Shown in pieces: positions 47,797 through 56,662 of a DNA stretch of 64,000 nucleotides. Each line of letters opens with the position of its first letter. Within the stretch, counting starts at the first letter, position 1. Under the pieces are notes generated by a model, which saw only the letters and a program-made list of their open reading frames with translations, had not been told where the DNA came from and made no database searches. The DNA lies in contig NZ_FODC01000001.1 of assembly GCF_900110275.1 (NCBI RefSeq), positions 907,198-971,197 of the forward strand. The letters run 5' to 3'. Both the position numbers and the translations under genes were made by a program. This DNA comes from Duganella sp. CF517. GTDB taxonomy: Bacteria; Pseudomonadota; Gammaproteobacteria; Burkholderiales; Burkholderiaceae_D.

Positions 47797-48195
47797 ATGC
47801 TATCGCATGTCTACATCGGCACCAACGAGTTTGAAGAGGCGTTCGGATTTTACGGCGCGGTGATGGCGACGCTTGGGACGCGACTGCGCTTCAGCGATCC
47901 GGCCAAGCCGTGGGCGGCGTGGATGCCGGCCGAGGGCGGGCGGCCGCTGTTCATCATCGGCAAACCGTACGACGGCCAGTCGGCGGGATGCGGTAATGGC
48001 CAGATGATCGCCCTGATGGCGCCATCGCGCGAAGCGGTCGACCACGCGCACGCCGCCGCGTTGGCGCATGGCGGCCGGTGCGAAGGACCTCCGGGGCTGC
48101 GTCCGCAGTACCACGACAACTACTATGGCGCCTACTTCCGCGACCCGGAGGGGAATAAACTGGGCGTCGTCTGTCACGACGCCGTGGGTCTTTAA
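47797..48195 (+). CDS. VOC (glyoxalase/bleomycin resistance) family protein
   Basis: A 132-residue protein with two beta-alpha-beta-beta-beta units of the VOC fold: MLSHVYIGTNEFEEAFGFYG at the start and AYFRDPEGNKLGVVCHDAVG at the end. The first metal ligand (His4 in LSHV) and a Glu-containing final strand (DPEGNKL) are present. The ATG at 47797 places the family start correctly. It stands alone, divergent from the secreted protein gene. Its substrate is unknown. Confidence 0.87.
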   Translation: MLSHVYIGTNEFEEAFGFYGAVMATLGTRLRFSDPAKPWAAWMPAEGGRPLFIIGKPYDGQSAGCGNGQMIALMAPSREAVDHAHAAALAHGGRCEGPPGLRPQYHDNYYGAYFRDPEGNKLGVVCHDAVGL

Positions 48196-48205
48196 TACAA
48201 AAAAC

Positions 48206-48406
48206 TCAGGCCAATGCCTCCTTGGCCGCTTCTTCCGGTGTCAGGCCGTCGTAGAACTGGTCGGTGAACCATTCGACCTGCTCTTCGATGTGATCCTGCG
48301 CCTCCGCCACCGTCGCGCCACCTTTGACCAGGAAACCCTCAACTTCGATACACCAGTTGATCAACTCCAGGGTTTCCGGGTCCAGTTCCTCTTTTTTCTT
48401 TGCCAT
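48206..48406 (-). CDS. small acidic protein of unknown function
   Basis: A 66-residue, Glu-rich protein (MAKKKEELDPETLELINWCI, then EVEGFLVKGGATVAEAQDHI). AGAGGT precedes the ATG. Helical, soluble, no known domain. It lies between a VOC gene (convergent) and the M16 peptidase gene (same strand, upstream). The good ribosome-binding site and biased composition favour a real gene. Confidence 0.65.
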   Translation of the reverse strand: MAKKKEELDPETLELINWCIEVEGFLVKGGATVAEAQDHIEEQVEWFTDQFYDGLTPEEAAKEALA

Positions 48407-48459
48407 GATTTACCTCTACATCGGGTGGGTACGAGCCTCCAGTGTAACAGGCGGCAGGC

Positions 48460-51306
48460 TTACTTCTCCGGGTACAGTACCACCTGCACGTAATTATTCA
48501 TGTCGAAGTAAAGCTTGGCCGCCGCCTTCAGGTCCGACGGCTTGAGCGCCTGCACGCGCTCCTCGTACTTGAGGATATCCTCCGGATTGCTGTTGTTGAA
48601 GAAGGCATTCTGCAGGGACGCCATCCAGTAGCCGTTCTCGCGCATGCCCTTTTGATACCCTTTGAGCCAGGAGGATTTGACCTTGTTCAGGTCCGCCTCG
48701 TCGGCGCCGTCCTGCTTGATCTTCTCGATCTCGGCGAAGGTCGCGGCGATCACCTTGTCGACGTTCTCCGGCGCGCACGGCAGGTTGGCGCTGATCGAGT
48801 AATTCCCGTATGGGAGACGGTTCAGGGAACCGTTCATGCCGCCGCTGTAGATCACGCCCATCTTCTCGCGCAGCACCTCGATCAGCTTGATGTTCAGCAC
48901 CTCGATCAGCGCCTGCAGCCGCAGGCGCTCCTCGCGCGAGTATTTGGCGTCGCCGGTAAACGACAGCGAAATGGTGCTCTTCGGATCGGCGCCGGCGCGC
49001 ACCTCTTTCTTGACCACGCCCCGCACCGGACGCACGCCTTCATCCTTGAAGGCCACCGGAACCTCGCCGGTTGGCAGGCTGGCCAGGTAGGTCGCGATCA
49101 GCGGCTTGATCTTCTCCACGTCGAAGCTGCCGACGATGAAGAAGGTGAAGTCGCGCGCGCTGGACAGCCGGCTTTTATAGATCTCCATCACGCGGTCCAG
49201 CGCCAGCTGGTCGAAGTCGGCCGGCTTGGCGGCGCGCAGCACGCGCGGGCTGTTGTTGTAGATCGTCGCGGTGATCGTATCGTAGAACACAGACTCCGGC
49301 CGCGCCATATTGTTCTGCGCCAGTTCGCGCTGGCGGTCGACGTAGGCGCTGTAGATGGCGGCATCCTTGCGCGGCTGCGTCATTTGCAGGTAGGCCAGCT
49401 GCAGCATCGACTCGATGTCGTCGCTGCCGGAGCCGCCGGACACCGACTCGTTGAGCGAGTTGACGCTGGCCTGGGAGCTGACGCTCTTCCCGGCCAGGAC
49501 CTTCACCACGTCGTTCGGCGTGTAGTTCAATATACCCATCTGGCCGACTATGCTGCTGGCATAGTGGGCCGCGAAGACATCCTTGTCGTCGAACAGCGAC
49601 CAGCCGCCGTAGCGCAGCCCCGCCATCATCACTTGGTCGTTATTGAAGTCGGTCGGCTTGAGCACCACTTTTACGCCATTGCTCAACACCAGCTCCGTGG
49701 TGCCGATCTTCGCGTTGACGGTTTGTTTGACGATGGTGCCCGGCTTCGGCAGGACCGGCATCAGCTGGTTTGCGTAGACCTTCTCCTCCTGGGCCTTGAC
49801 GCTGATCTTCTCGGCCGCGTTGGCGATGGCCACCAGGTCGGCCGCCTTCGGCGCCGCCACGCCAGGCTTGTCGACGCCAGTGTAGATCACCAGTTTGCTC
49901 TGGTTGTCCGGGATCGCCACCTTGACGGCCGCATTCACCTCCGACAGCGAGATCTCCGGAATCAGCTCGCGCGCATAGCGGTACTCGGCGGCGATGCCGG
50001 GGATGGTTTCGTCTTCGAGGAAGTGGCGGATATATTCGGCCGCGTAGCCGGACGAATCGGATTTGTCACGCTCGTTGTACAGATTCTCGTAAGTGCGCAG
50101 GATGCCCTTTTTGGCCCGTTCCACTTCGGAGGCGGTAAACCCGTACTGGCGGGCGCGCTCGTCTTCCTCCACCAGCGCGTTGATGGCCGGCGTTACCCCA
50201 CCCTTGCCCAGCACCGCGCCGGCGCCGAACGAGCGGTAGCCGCGCACGATCTTGTTCATGCCGCTGCCGCCTTGCAGGAACGGTGGATTGGCCTGCTGCG
50301 TCAACTCGTACATGCGCTGGCTGAGGATGAAGCTATACAAACTCTCGATCAGCTTCTGGCGGTAGTCGGCAAGGGTCTCGCCGGCCGGCCAGGGCTGGAT
50401 CGGGTAGCGGATATAAACGGAATTATTGCTGACTTCCTTGTCGGTGAAGACGATGCCTTCCGATTCCTGGCGCTCGGGGATCTTGGCGTATTCGCGCGGC
50501 CGCGGGTGCGCCGGGTTCTTCAACTTGCTGAAATGCTGTTCGATCAGTTTTTGCGCCGCTTCCGGCTCGATATCGCCAACCACCACCACCGCCATCAGGT
50601 CCGGGCGATACCAGTCGCGGTAGAAGCGTTTGATGGCGTCGTACTTGAAATTCTTGATGATGTCTTCTTTACCGATCGGCATGCGCTGCGCGTAGCGCGA
50701 ACCATTGAGCACCTTCGGCAGCACCACCTTGTTCATGCGGTCGTCCACGCCCTTGCCCATGCGGAGTTCTTCGAGCACGATGCCACGTTCGCTGTCGATG
50801 TCGGCGTCGTTGAAGGACAGGCCGTGCGCCCAGTCCTCCAGCACCTGGAAGCCCTGCTCGACAATCTCCTTTTTATCGGTCGGTATCGGCAGGATATAGA
50901 CGGTTTCGTCGAAGCTGGTGTAGGCGTTCAAATCGGCGCCGAACTTCACCCCGATCGACTGCAGATACGATACCAACTCGTTGCGCTTGAAATTGGTGGA
51001 GCCGTTGAAGGCCATGTGCTCGGTGAAGTGCGCCAGCCCTTGCTGGTCGTCGTCCTCCAGGATGGAACCGGCTTTGACGACCAGCCGCAGTTCCAGCTTC
51101 TTCTCGGGACGCGCGTTCTTCTGCACATAATATGTCAGGCCGTTTGCCAGTTTGCCAACCTTGACCTGGGGTCCGATCGGCAGCACGTCGCTTAATTTGA
51201 GCGGAGCTTCCTTGCCCTGGCCCCCGACTTGTCCCTGGCCTTGCGCCAGGAAGGAAAACGACAGCAGCAACGCCCCGGACAGCACCTGCAATTTAATCAA
51301 TTTCAT
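48460..51306 (-). CDS. periplasmic M16-family zinc metallopeptidase
   Basis: A 948-residue inverzincin with a signal peptide (QVLSGALLLSFSFLAQGQGQ). The zinc motif HxxEH is H93-E96-H97 (LAHFTEHMAFNGS), with the distal glutamate expected in RGIVLEELRMG. A second, inactive M16 half starts near residue 530 (PGTIVKQTVNAKIGTTELVL), typical of the pitrilysin/insulysin-like clam shell. The N-terminal QVKVGKLANGLTYYVQKNAR is the usual substrate-clamp start. It degrades peptides in the periplasm. It is divergent from ribB, and its promoter lies in 51307-51405. Confidence 0.95.
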   Translation of the reverse strand: MKLIKLQVLSGALLLSFSFLAQGQGQVGGQGKEAPLKLSDVLPIGPQVKVGKLANGLTYYVQKNARPEKKLELRLVVKAGSILEDDDQQGLAHFTEHMAFNGSTNFKRNELVSYLQSIGVKFGADLNAYTSFDETVYILPIPTDKKEIVEQGFQVLEDWAHGLSFNDADIDSERGIVLEELRMGKGVDDRMNKVVLPKVLNGSRYAQRMPIGKEDIIKNFKYDAIKRFYRDWYRPDLMAVVVVGDIEPEAAQKLIEQHFSKLKNPAHPRPREYAKIPERQESEGIVFTDKEVSNNSVYIRYPIQPWPAGETLADYRQKLIESLYSFILSQRMYELTQQANPPFLQGGSGMNKIVRGYRSFGAGAVLGKGGVTPAINALVEEDERARQYGFTASEVERAKKGILRTYENLYNERDKSDSSGYAAEYIRHFLEDETIPGIAAEYRYARELIPEISLSEVNAAVKVAIPDNQSKLVIYTGVDKPGVAAPKAADLVAIANAAEKISVKAQEEKVYANQLMPVLPKPGTIVKQTVNAKIGTTELVLSNGVKVVLKPTDFNNDQVMMAGLRYGGWSLFDDKDVFAAHYASSIVGQMGILNYTPNDVVKVLAGKSVSSQASVNSLNESVSGGSGSDDIESMLQLAYLQMTQPRKDAAIYSAYVDRQRELAQNNMARPESVFYDTITATIYNNSPRVLRAAKPADFDQLALDRVMEIYKSRLSSARDFTFFIVGSFDVEKIKPLIATYLASLPTGEVPVAFKDEGVRPVRGVVKKEVRAGADPKSTISLSFTGDAKYSREERLRLQALIEVLNIKLIEVLREKMGVIYSGGMNGSLNRLPYGNYSISANLPCAPENVDKVIAATFAEIEKIKQDGADEADLNKVKSSWLKGYQKGMRENGYWMASLQNAFFNNSNPEDILKYEERVQALKPSDLKAAAKLYFDMNNYVQVVLYPEK

Positions 51307-51408
51307 TCGGCAGACAGTCTAAAAAATCGGAAAAAGCCACCTTACACTGAAAAACTTAATTTGGGCTAAAATCCTCGTTCGCCTGCCGACCGGCAGGCGC
51401 CAACTTAC

Positions 51409-51552
51409 GTCTTCGGGGCGGGGTGCGATTCCCCACCGGCGGTAAGGCCAGCGATGGTCAAGCCCGCGAGCGCCGCTTCAATCGTTTTGAAGCGGGTCAG
51501 CAGATCTGGTGCGATGCCAGGGCCGACGGTATAGTCCGGATGAAAGAAGATG
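51409..51552 (+). promoter_or_regulatory. FMN riboswitch (RFN element)
   Basis: The conserved RFN sequence is read directly: gcggggtgcgattccccacc, ggcggtaa, agcccgcgagcg, ggtcagcagatctggtg, gatgccagggccgacggtat and agtccggatgaaagaag. The P1 stem pairs CGTCTTC (about 51409) with GAAGATG at the 3' end. It binds FMN and represses the riboflavin gene ribB, which starts 98 bp downstream. Confidence 0.97.
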
Positions 51553-51561
51553 TGCGGTGAC

Positions 51562-51598
51562 GCGGCCTGCCGCCCGAGCGATCGGTGTGGCAGGCCGC
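51562..51598 (+). terminator. hairpin of the riboswitch expression platform
   Basis: A perfect 10-bp stem (GCGGCCTGCC/GGCAGGCCGC) with a 17-nt loop follows the RFN aptamer. A T-run (gcgtttttcgc, about 51619) begins 22 nt after the stem, so this is only partly terminator-like. The GAGGAG ribosome-binding site lies at about 51636. Confidence 0.65.
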
Positions 51599-51650
51599 GC
51601 GTATTCGCTTGCCCTGTCGCGTTTTTCGCTAGTGCGAGGAGCGTTCCACC

Positions 51651-52331
51651 ATGTTCGACCAAGTATCCGCAGTATCCGCAGTATCCGCAGTTTCCCCCTA
51701 CTCCCTCGTTTCGGACGATCTGGAAGGCCGCATCGCCGCCGCGCTCGAGGCCATGCGCGCCGGCGTGCCGGTGATCCTGCTCGATGATTTCGACCGCGAA
51801 AACGAAGCGGACCTGATCGTCGCCGCCGAAAAGGTCACCGTGCAATCGATGGCGATGATGATCCGCGAATGCAGCGGCATCGTCTGTCTGTGCCTGAGCG
51901 CCGACAAGGTGCGCGCGCTGGAGCTGCCGCCGATGGCCGCCGACAACGGCAGTCGCTACGGCACGCCGTTCACCGTATCGATCGAAGCGCGCGAAGGCGT
52001 CACCACCGGCGTCTCGGCGGCCGACCGCGTGACCACGATCCGCACCGCCATCGCCGCCGACGCGCGGCCGGGGGATTTGGTTCATCCGGGCCATGTGTTC
52101 CCGTTGCGGGCGACGCCTGGCGGCGTACTGGCGCGCAAAGGTCATACCGAAGGCTCGGTGGACCTGGCCACGATGGCCGGCTTGCAGCCGGCGGCGGTGC
52201 TGTGCGAGTTGATGAACCCCGATGGCACGATGATGCGCGGCGCCGAGATCGAGCGCTTCGCCGAACTGCATGCGATGCCGATATTGACGATCGCCGAGAT
52301 GATCGAGTGGCGCAAGACCCGCGACATCTGA
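51651..52331 (+). CDS. ribB: 3,4-dihydroxy-2-butanone 4-phosphate synthase
   Basis: RibB converts ribulose 5-phosphate to the four-carbon precursor of riboflavin. The 226-residue single-domain protein has the acidic active-site loop [36 protein letters not shown], the [10 protein letters not shown] metal/substrate region and [20 protein letters not shown]. There is no GTP cyclohydrolase II domain. A GCGAGGAG ribosome-binding site precedes the ATG. The N-terminus carries a VSA tripeptide repeat from a 9-bp DNA repeat. Its expression should fall when FMN binds the upstream riboswitch. Confidence 0.97.
   Translation: MFDQVSAVSAVSAVSPYSLVSDDLEGRIAAALEAMRAGVPVILLDDFDRENEADLIVAAEKVTVQSMAMMIRECSGIVCLCLSADKVRALELPPMAADNGSRYGTPFTVSIEAREGVTTGVSAADRVTTIRTAIAADARPGDLVHPGHVFPLRATPGGVLARKGHTEGSVDLATMAGLQPAAVLCELMNPDGTMMRGAEIERFAELHAMPILTIAEMIEWRKTRDI
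51663..51689 (+). repeat. three tandem 9-bp repeats in the ribB 5' coding region
   Basis: gtatccgca is repeated three times, encoding VSAVSAVSA at residues 5-13 of RibB, before the conserved domain. Confidence 0.95.
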
Positions 52332-52350
52332 TTGACAACGCAGACACATA

Positions 52351-52433
52351 GCGCGGATTAGCGCAGCGTAACCGGCCATGCATGCGCCCAGCGGCTCATC
52401 GATGGCCGATTACGGCGTTCCGCCTAATCCGCA
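52351..52433. repeat. dispersed inverted-repeat element, copy 2
   Basis: Diverged copy of the element at 29724-29809, here between ribB and the convergent DHA2 gene. The outer arms gcggatta (52353-52360) and taatccgc (52425-52432) are perfect. The inner arms taaccggccat (52369-52379) and atggccgatta (52402-52412) have one mismatch. The element abuts the DHA2 stop codon at 52434. Confidence 0.9.
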
Positions 52434-53837
52434 CTACGTGCCTTCCCGGGAAATCAGCGGTTTCACATAGAAATACACCAGGCCCAGGGCGGCCGCATAC
52501 GCGCACGACACCAACCCGAACGCCGCCGGCAAACGCCACGCCCAATCCGCCGTCACATGCAACACGGTTCCCATCATCGCCACGCCCACCAGCGCACCGA
52601 TCTGGCGATTGGCGTTCAGCGCTGCTGCCGCGCTGTTGGCATGCGCCTTGCCCGCCACCAGCATCACCGTCGCCGTCATTCCCGGAATCGCGATACCGAT
52701 GGCGACGTTCATCACGATCGTCCCCAGCACCAGCAACCAGTAAGGCGTCTGCGGCGACAGCCCGGCAAGCATCGCCAGCGCCGCCCCCAAGCCCACCATC
52801 AGCCCATACAACATCGGCGGCCGCGTGCCCGCCCGCGCCACAATGGCGCCCGAAGTCAAATTACCGACTGCGAAGGCCGCCATCATCGGTATCAGCTTCA
52901 ACCCGGTGTCCAGCGCATCCGCCCCGCCCTGCTGAATGTACAGGCTAAGCAAAAACAACTGCCCGAACACCGCGAAGTTGATCAGGAACCCCACGCCATT
53001 GGCCGCCGCGAAAGCAGGCGTATCGAACAAGGCGCGCGGCAGCAGCGGATGCGCGCCGGTGCGCTCGCGCGCCACCAGCAGCGCGCCGCAGCCCACAGCG
53101 GCAAAAACCGCCGCCAGCACCGCCGCCGACATCCAGCCCAGCACCGGCCCTTCGATCAGCACAAAACTCAACGCCGCCAGCGCCGCCACCCCCAGCGCGT
53201 GGCTGAGCATCGACAAAGCGCGCCGATGCGGCGGCGTGGCCGGCGCCAGCATCTGCGTCAACACGATGCCGGCCAGGCCTATCGGAACGTTCACCCAGAA
53301 CACGCTGCGCCAGCCGAATTCATGGACCAGCAAACCGCCCACCAGCGGACCGGCGGTGGCCGAGCATCCGACGATGGCCGACCACGTGCCCAGCATGCGC
53401 GCCCGCGTGGCCTGGTCTTCATAGGCATGCGTCAGCAGACTGAGGGAACTAGGCATGAACAGCGCCGCGCCGGCGCCCTGCAATAGCCGCGCCGCGATCA
53501 GCGCGTTGCCGCTCGGGGCCAGCGCACACGCCACCGAGCCCAGTATGAACACGCTCAAGCCGCCCTGATAAACGTTCTTCGGTCCGAAACGGTCGGCCAG
53601 CGCGCCGCCTGCCAGCAGCAGCGCGGCGAAGGTCAGCGTGTAGCCGTCCACCACCCAAACCAGCCCGGTGAGCGGTACCGACAGGCTGACGGAGATGTCG
53701 GACAAAGCGGTATTGACAGCGGTGACGTCGATCATCGCCATCACGAAGCCGATCGCGAGCGTCATCAGCATCAGGAGAGGTGGAACCTGCCGGGCCGGCG
53801 CCGAAATGGCCGTCCCTGTGGTGGAGTGGGTAGTCAT
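52434..53837 (-). CDS. DHA2-family MFS drug/metabolite exporter
   Basis: A 467-residue protein with about fourteen TM helices, the DHA2 number. Motif A (GGALADRFGPKNVYQ) follows TM2 and motif C is visible (WSAIVGCSATAGPLVGGLLV). The opening MIDVTAVNTALSDISVSLSV is a typical first helix. It probably extrudes drugs or metabolites with proton antiport. The LysR gene at 53953 is divergent, so local repressor control is likely. Confidence 0.92.
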   Translation of the reverse strand: MTTHSTTGTAISAPARQVPPLLMLMTLAIGFVMAMIDVTAVNTALSDISVSLSVPLTGLVWVVDGYTLTFAALLLAGGALADRFGPKNVYQGGLSVFILGSVACALAPSGNALIAARLLQGAGAALFMPSSLSLLTHAYEDQATRARMLGTWSAIVGCSATAGPLVGGLLVHEFGWRSVFWVNVPIGLAGIVLTQMLAPATPPHRRALSMLSHALGVAALAALSFVLIEGPVLGWMSAAVLAAVFAAVGCGALLVARERTGAHPLLPRALFDTPAFAAANGVGFLINFAVFGQLFLLSLYIQQGGADALDTGLKLIPMMAAFAVGNLTSGAIVARAGTRPPMLYGLMVGLGAALAMLAGLSPQTPYWLLVLGTIVMNVAIGIAIPGMTATVMLVAGKAHANSAAAALNANRQIGALVGVAMMGTVLHVTADWAWRLPAAFGLVSCAYAAALGLVYFYVKPLISREGT

Positions 53838-53952
53838 CGAGCGTCCCTCAAAAAGATCTGTCCCATGTTAGGCCGCTTGCCTGATGCAGTAAATACGCAT
53901 ACCATCGGCACTCCGATGCAAAAATGCATTCCGATCGACGGACCGAACGACC

Positions 53953-54819
53953 ATGGACTGGGACAACGCCAGGATTTTCCTCGCCATCTACCGCAAAGGC
54001 ACGCTGCGCGCCGCCGCCGGCGAGCTCAATATCGACCAGGCCACCGTCGGCCGCCGCCTTAACGCGCTGGAGGATTCGCTGGGCGCGCGCCTGTTCCTGC
54101 GCACGCCGTCCGGCTACATGGCCACGCCCGCCGGCGAACTGGCCGTCACCGCCGCCGAATCGATGGAACAGGCGGCGCTGCGGTTTCAGCGCGAAATGCA
54201 GGGCATCGACAACCGCCTCTCCGGCGTCGTGCGCGTCACCACGTCGGACACGATGGCGAGCCATTTCGTCATCGAGGCCATGCGCCGCCTGCACGAGACG
54301 CATCCGGAAATCCGCATCGTTCTGAGCACCGGCACCGAAATCACCAGCCTGACGCGGCGCGAGGCCGACCTGGCGGTGCGCACGCTCAAACCGACGAGCC
54401 CCGACCTGATCTCGCGCCACCTCACCAAACGCAGCATGGGCTTGTACGCGACGCCCGCCTACTTGAAGGAGCGTGGCATGCCGATTCCGGGCAACGGCCT
54501 GGCGGGACACGATATCGTGATCTATCAAAGCACGGTGGCGCCACGCCACCGGGAGAAAATCTGCCTGGAGCCGGTCGCCAACGCCCGCGTGGCGATCGAG
54601 GTCAATAGCGGCTTGATGCTGCTGGAGGCGGCGCGCAAAGGCATGGGCGTGACCGAACTGCCCTGCCACATGGCCGACGCCGATCCACAGCTCACGCGCA
54701 TCTGGCCGGACCGGGTCGACCAGTACGATGTCTGGCTGGTGATGCACAGCGACTTGAGTCGCAGCGCGCGCGTACGCGCCGCCGCCGACGCCATCGTCGA
54801 CAGCTTTCCGCCGGCGTGA
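53953..54819 (+). CDS. LysR-family transcriptional regulator
   Basis: A 288-residue LysR protein with HTH (MDWDNARIFLAIYRKGTLRA, then AAGELNIDQATVGRRLNALE) and a C-terminal effector domain from about residue 90 (GVVRVTTSDTMASHFVIEAM). It is divergent from the DHA2 exporter with 115 bp between starts, including a short palindrome-like stretch (tcggcactccga, about 53906). Control of the exporter is inferred. Confidence 0.9.
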   Translation: MDWDNARIFLAIYRKGTLRAAAGELNIDQATVGRRLNALEDSLGARLFLRTPSGYMATPAGELAVTAAESMEQAALRFQREMQGIDNRLSGVVRVTTSDTMASHFVIEAMRRLHETHPEIRIVLSTGTEITSLTRREADLAVRTLKPTSPDLISRHLTKRSMGLYATPAYLKERGMPIPGNGLAGHDIVIYQSTVAPRHREKICLEPVANARVAIEVNSGLMLLEAARKGMGVTELPCHMADADPQLTRIWPDRVDQYDVWLVMHSDLSRSARVRAAADAIVDSFPPA

Positions 54820-54871
54820 TGTCGACCATGACGAACACCTGCCCGCGCCGTCCCGGTGCTAAGATGCCAAC

Positions 54872-55660
54872 ATGAACGCTCAAGCATCAACTCCATCCAT
54901 ATTGCAACGGCTCCACCATGGCGCGGTCGACTGGCTGCAGACGTGGTGGCGGCTGGCGCAGTTCGCGGTGCTCATGGCGTCGGTCGCGCTGACGCCCGGC
55001 ACCTACGGCCGCGCCAACCGCCCGGTGCTGGCGCGCCACCTGGTGGCCGACACCGTGCCCAACCTGGCCTGGTTCGGCGTGCTGTCGGCATTGGTGAGCC
55101 TTGTGCTGATCCGCATCGTGGTGGTCACCTCGCAAAGCTACGGGCTGTCGCGCTTCGCGCTGGAGATGGTGGTGCGGGTGCTGGTGCTGGAGCTCATTCC
55201 ATTGACCGCCGCCGCTTTCGTCGCCCTGCGCACCACCTTGCCCACCGGCCTGGAGTTCTCGCAAGCGCGCGGCGCCGGCGCGGTCGCCACCGTGCAGGAG
55301 CTGCGCGGCGATTTTTTCCCGCGCGTGGCCGCCGGCGTTTTCGCGGTCTGGATGCTGGCCGCCGTCAGCTGCGTGCTGACCCTGATCCTGGCCTACCTGA
55401 CCTTGTACGGCTTCACGCCATGGGCGCTCACAGGCTACACGCGCGTGGTCGGCCAGGTGTTCAACCCCGCCGTCACGCTGATACTGGTGCTGAAGGTCGT
55501 GTTCTTCAGCTTTGCCGTCGGCCTGATTCCGATGGCGTCCTCGTTCTACTTCGGCGGAAATTACCGCGTCAAGGTCACGCACGGCCTGTCGGACATGGTG
55601 CGGCTGTTCGCCATGATCCTCCTCATCGAAGTGGCCTCACTGATGGGCAACTACTACTAA
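54872..55660 (+). CDS. MlaE-type ABC permease
   Basis: A 262-residue inner-membrane protein of the MlaE permease family. About five hydrophobic segments are seen. The family signature ELIPLTAAAFVALRTTLPTG lies around residues 110-130, and VTHGLSDMVRLFAMILLIEV is near the end. Permeases of this type move phospholipids or other lipids between the inner membrane and an MCE protein. The MCE gene follows 21 bp later. No ABC ATPase gene is next to it. Confidence 0.88.
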   Translation: MNAQASTPSILQRLHHGAVDWLQTWWRLAQFAVLMASVALTPGTYGRANRPVLARHLVADTVPNLAWFGVLSALVSLVLIRIVVVTSQSYGLSRFALEMVVRVLVLELIPLTAAAFVALRTTLPTGLEFSQARGAGAVATVQELRGDFFPRVAAGVFAVWMLAAVSCVLTLILAYLTLYGFTPWALTGYTRVVGQVFNPAVTLILVLKVVFFSFAVGLIPMASSFYFGGNYRVKVTHGLSDMVRLFAMILLIEVASLMGNYY

Positions 55661-55681
55661 GCGGCGATAGCCCGAGAAACC

Positions 55682-56662
55682 ATGACTGAACAACCATCCC
55701 AAACAACCCACACGGCGCCCCCTGTGCGCAACGCCGAATTCAAAGCCGCCGTGCTGCTGGTGATCATGGTGCTGCTGGTCGCCGGCGCGGCGGTGTACCT
55801 GCTCTACGCGCGCGGCGCTTTCGAATCCACGCAAACGCTGTTCCTGGAGGCGGACGACTCCGAGGGCGTGGTCGTCGGCATGGACGTGACCTTCGCCGGC
55901 TTCCCGATCGGGCGCGTACGCCGCATCGAATTGAGCAAGGAAGGCAAGGCCCGCATCGTCGTCGATGTGCCGCGCGACGACGCGCACTGGCTGCGCAAGT
56001 CCAGCATCTTTACCCTGGAGCGCGGTCTGGTGGGCGGCGCCAAGCTGCGCGCCTTCACCGGCATCCCTGCCGACCCGCCGCTGGAGGAAGGCGCCGCGCG
56101 CACGCTGCTGGTCGGCGATCCGGGCGCCGAAATCCCGCGCCTGCTCGCCACTGCGCGGGATCTGCTGGAAAACCTTAATACGCTGACGGCGGAAAATTCC
56201 GCGCTGGCGGCCAGCCTGGCCAACATCCAGGGCGTGACCGGAAAACTGAACGGTCCGTCGGGGGCCATGGGTCTGATCGCCGGCGACGACAAAAACGCGC
56301 AGCAGCTGACCGAACGCGCCAACAAGCTGCTGGCCACCGTCAACGCGCTGGCCACCAAGGCCGATAGCCTGATCGGTCACGCCGACACCCAGGTCTTCGG
56401 GCCGCAGGGTGTGGTCACCGACGCGCAGGCCACCATCGTCCAGCTGAATGGCTTGCTGGCCGACGCCCGCAACAGTCTGAAAAAAATGGACGCGGTGCTG
56501 GTGGAGGCGCAAGCGGTCGGCGCCAACGCTAAGGAAGCCACCGCCGATCTGGGTACGCTGCGCGCCGAGGTGGAAAGCAGCTTGCGGCGGGTCGAACAAC
56601 TGGTCAACGAAATCAACAAGAAATGGCCGTTCAAGCGTGATACGGAGATCAAACTGCCATGA
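55682..56662 (+). CDS. MCE/MlaD-family lipid-transport protein
   Basis: A 326-residue protein anchored by an N-terminal TM (VLLVIMVLLVAGAAVYLLYA, about residues 25-44). A single MCE domain follows (about 45-125: LFLEADDSEGVVVGMDVTFA, then GFPIGRVRRIEL). The rest is a long helical region with heptad-like pattern (NLNTLTAENSALAASLANIQ), probably a periplasmic needle or coiled coil. It overlaps the lipoprotein gene by 4 bp (ATGA). It works with the MlaE-type permease upstream. Confidence 0.9.
   Translation: MTEQPSQTTHTAPPVRNAEFKAAVLLVIMVLLVAGAAVYLLYARGAFESTQTLFLEADDSEGVVVGMDVTFAGFPIGRVRRIELSKEGKARIVVDVPRDDAHWLRKSSIFTLERGLVGGAKLRAFTGIPADPPLEEGAARTLLVGDPGAEIPRLLATARDLLENLNTLTAENSALAASLANIQGVTGKLNGPSGAMGLIAGDDKNAQQLTERANKLLATVNALATKADSLIGHADTQVFGPQGVVTDAQATIVQLNGLLADARNSLKKMDAVLVEAQAVGANAKEATADLGTLRAEVESSLRRVEQLVNEINKKWPFKRDTEIKLP

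Noticed and set aside
48652..51195. 847-residue plus-strand frame over the M16 peptidase gene
   Set aside because: Antisense shadow with no recognisable domain; the minus-strand frame has the zinc motif and signal peptide.
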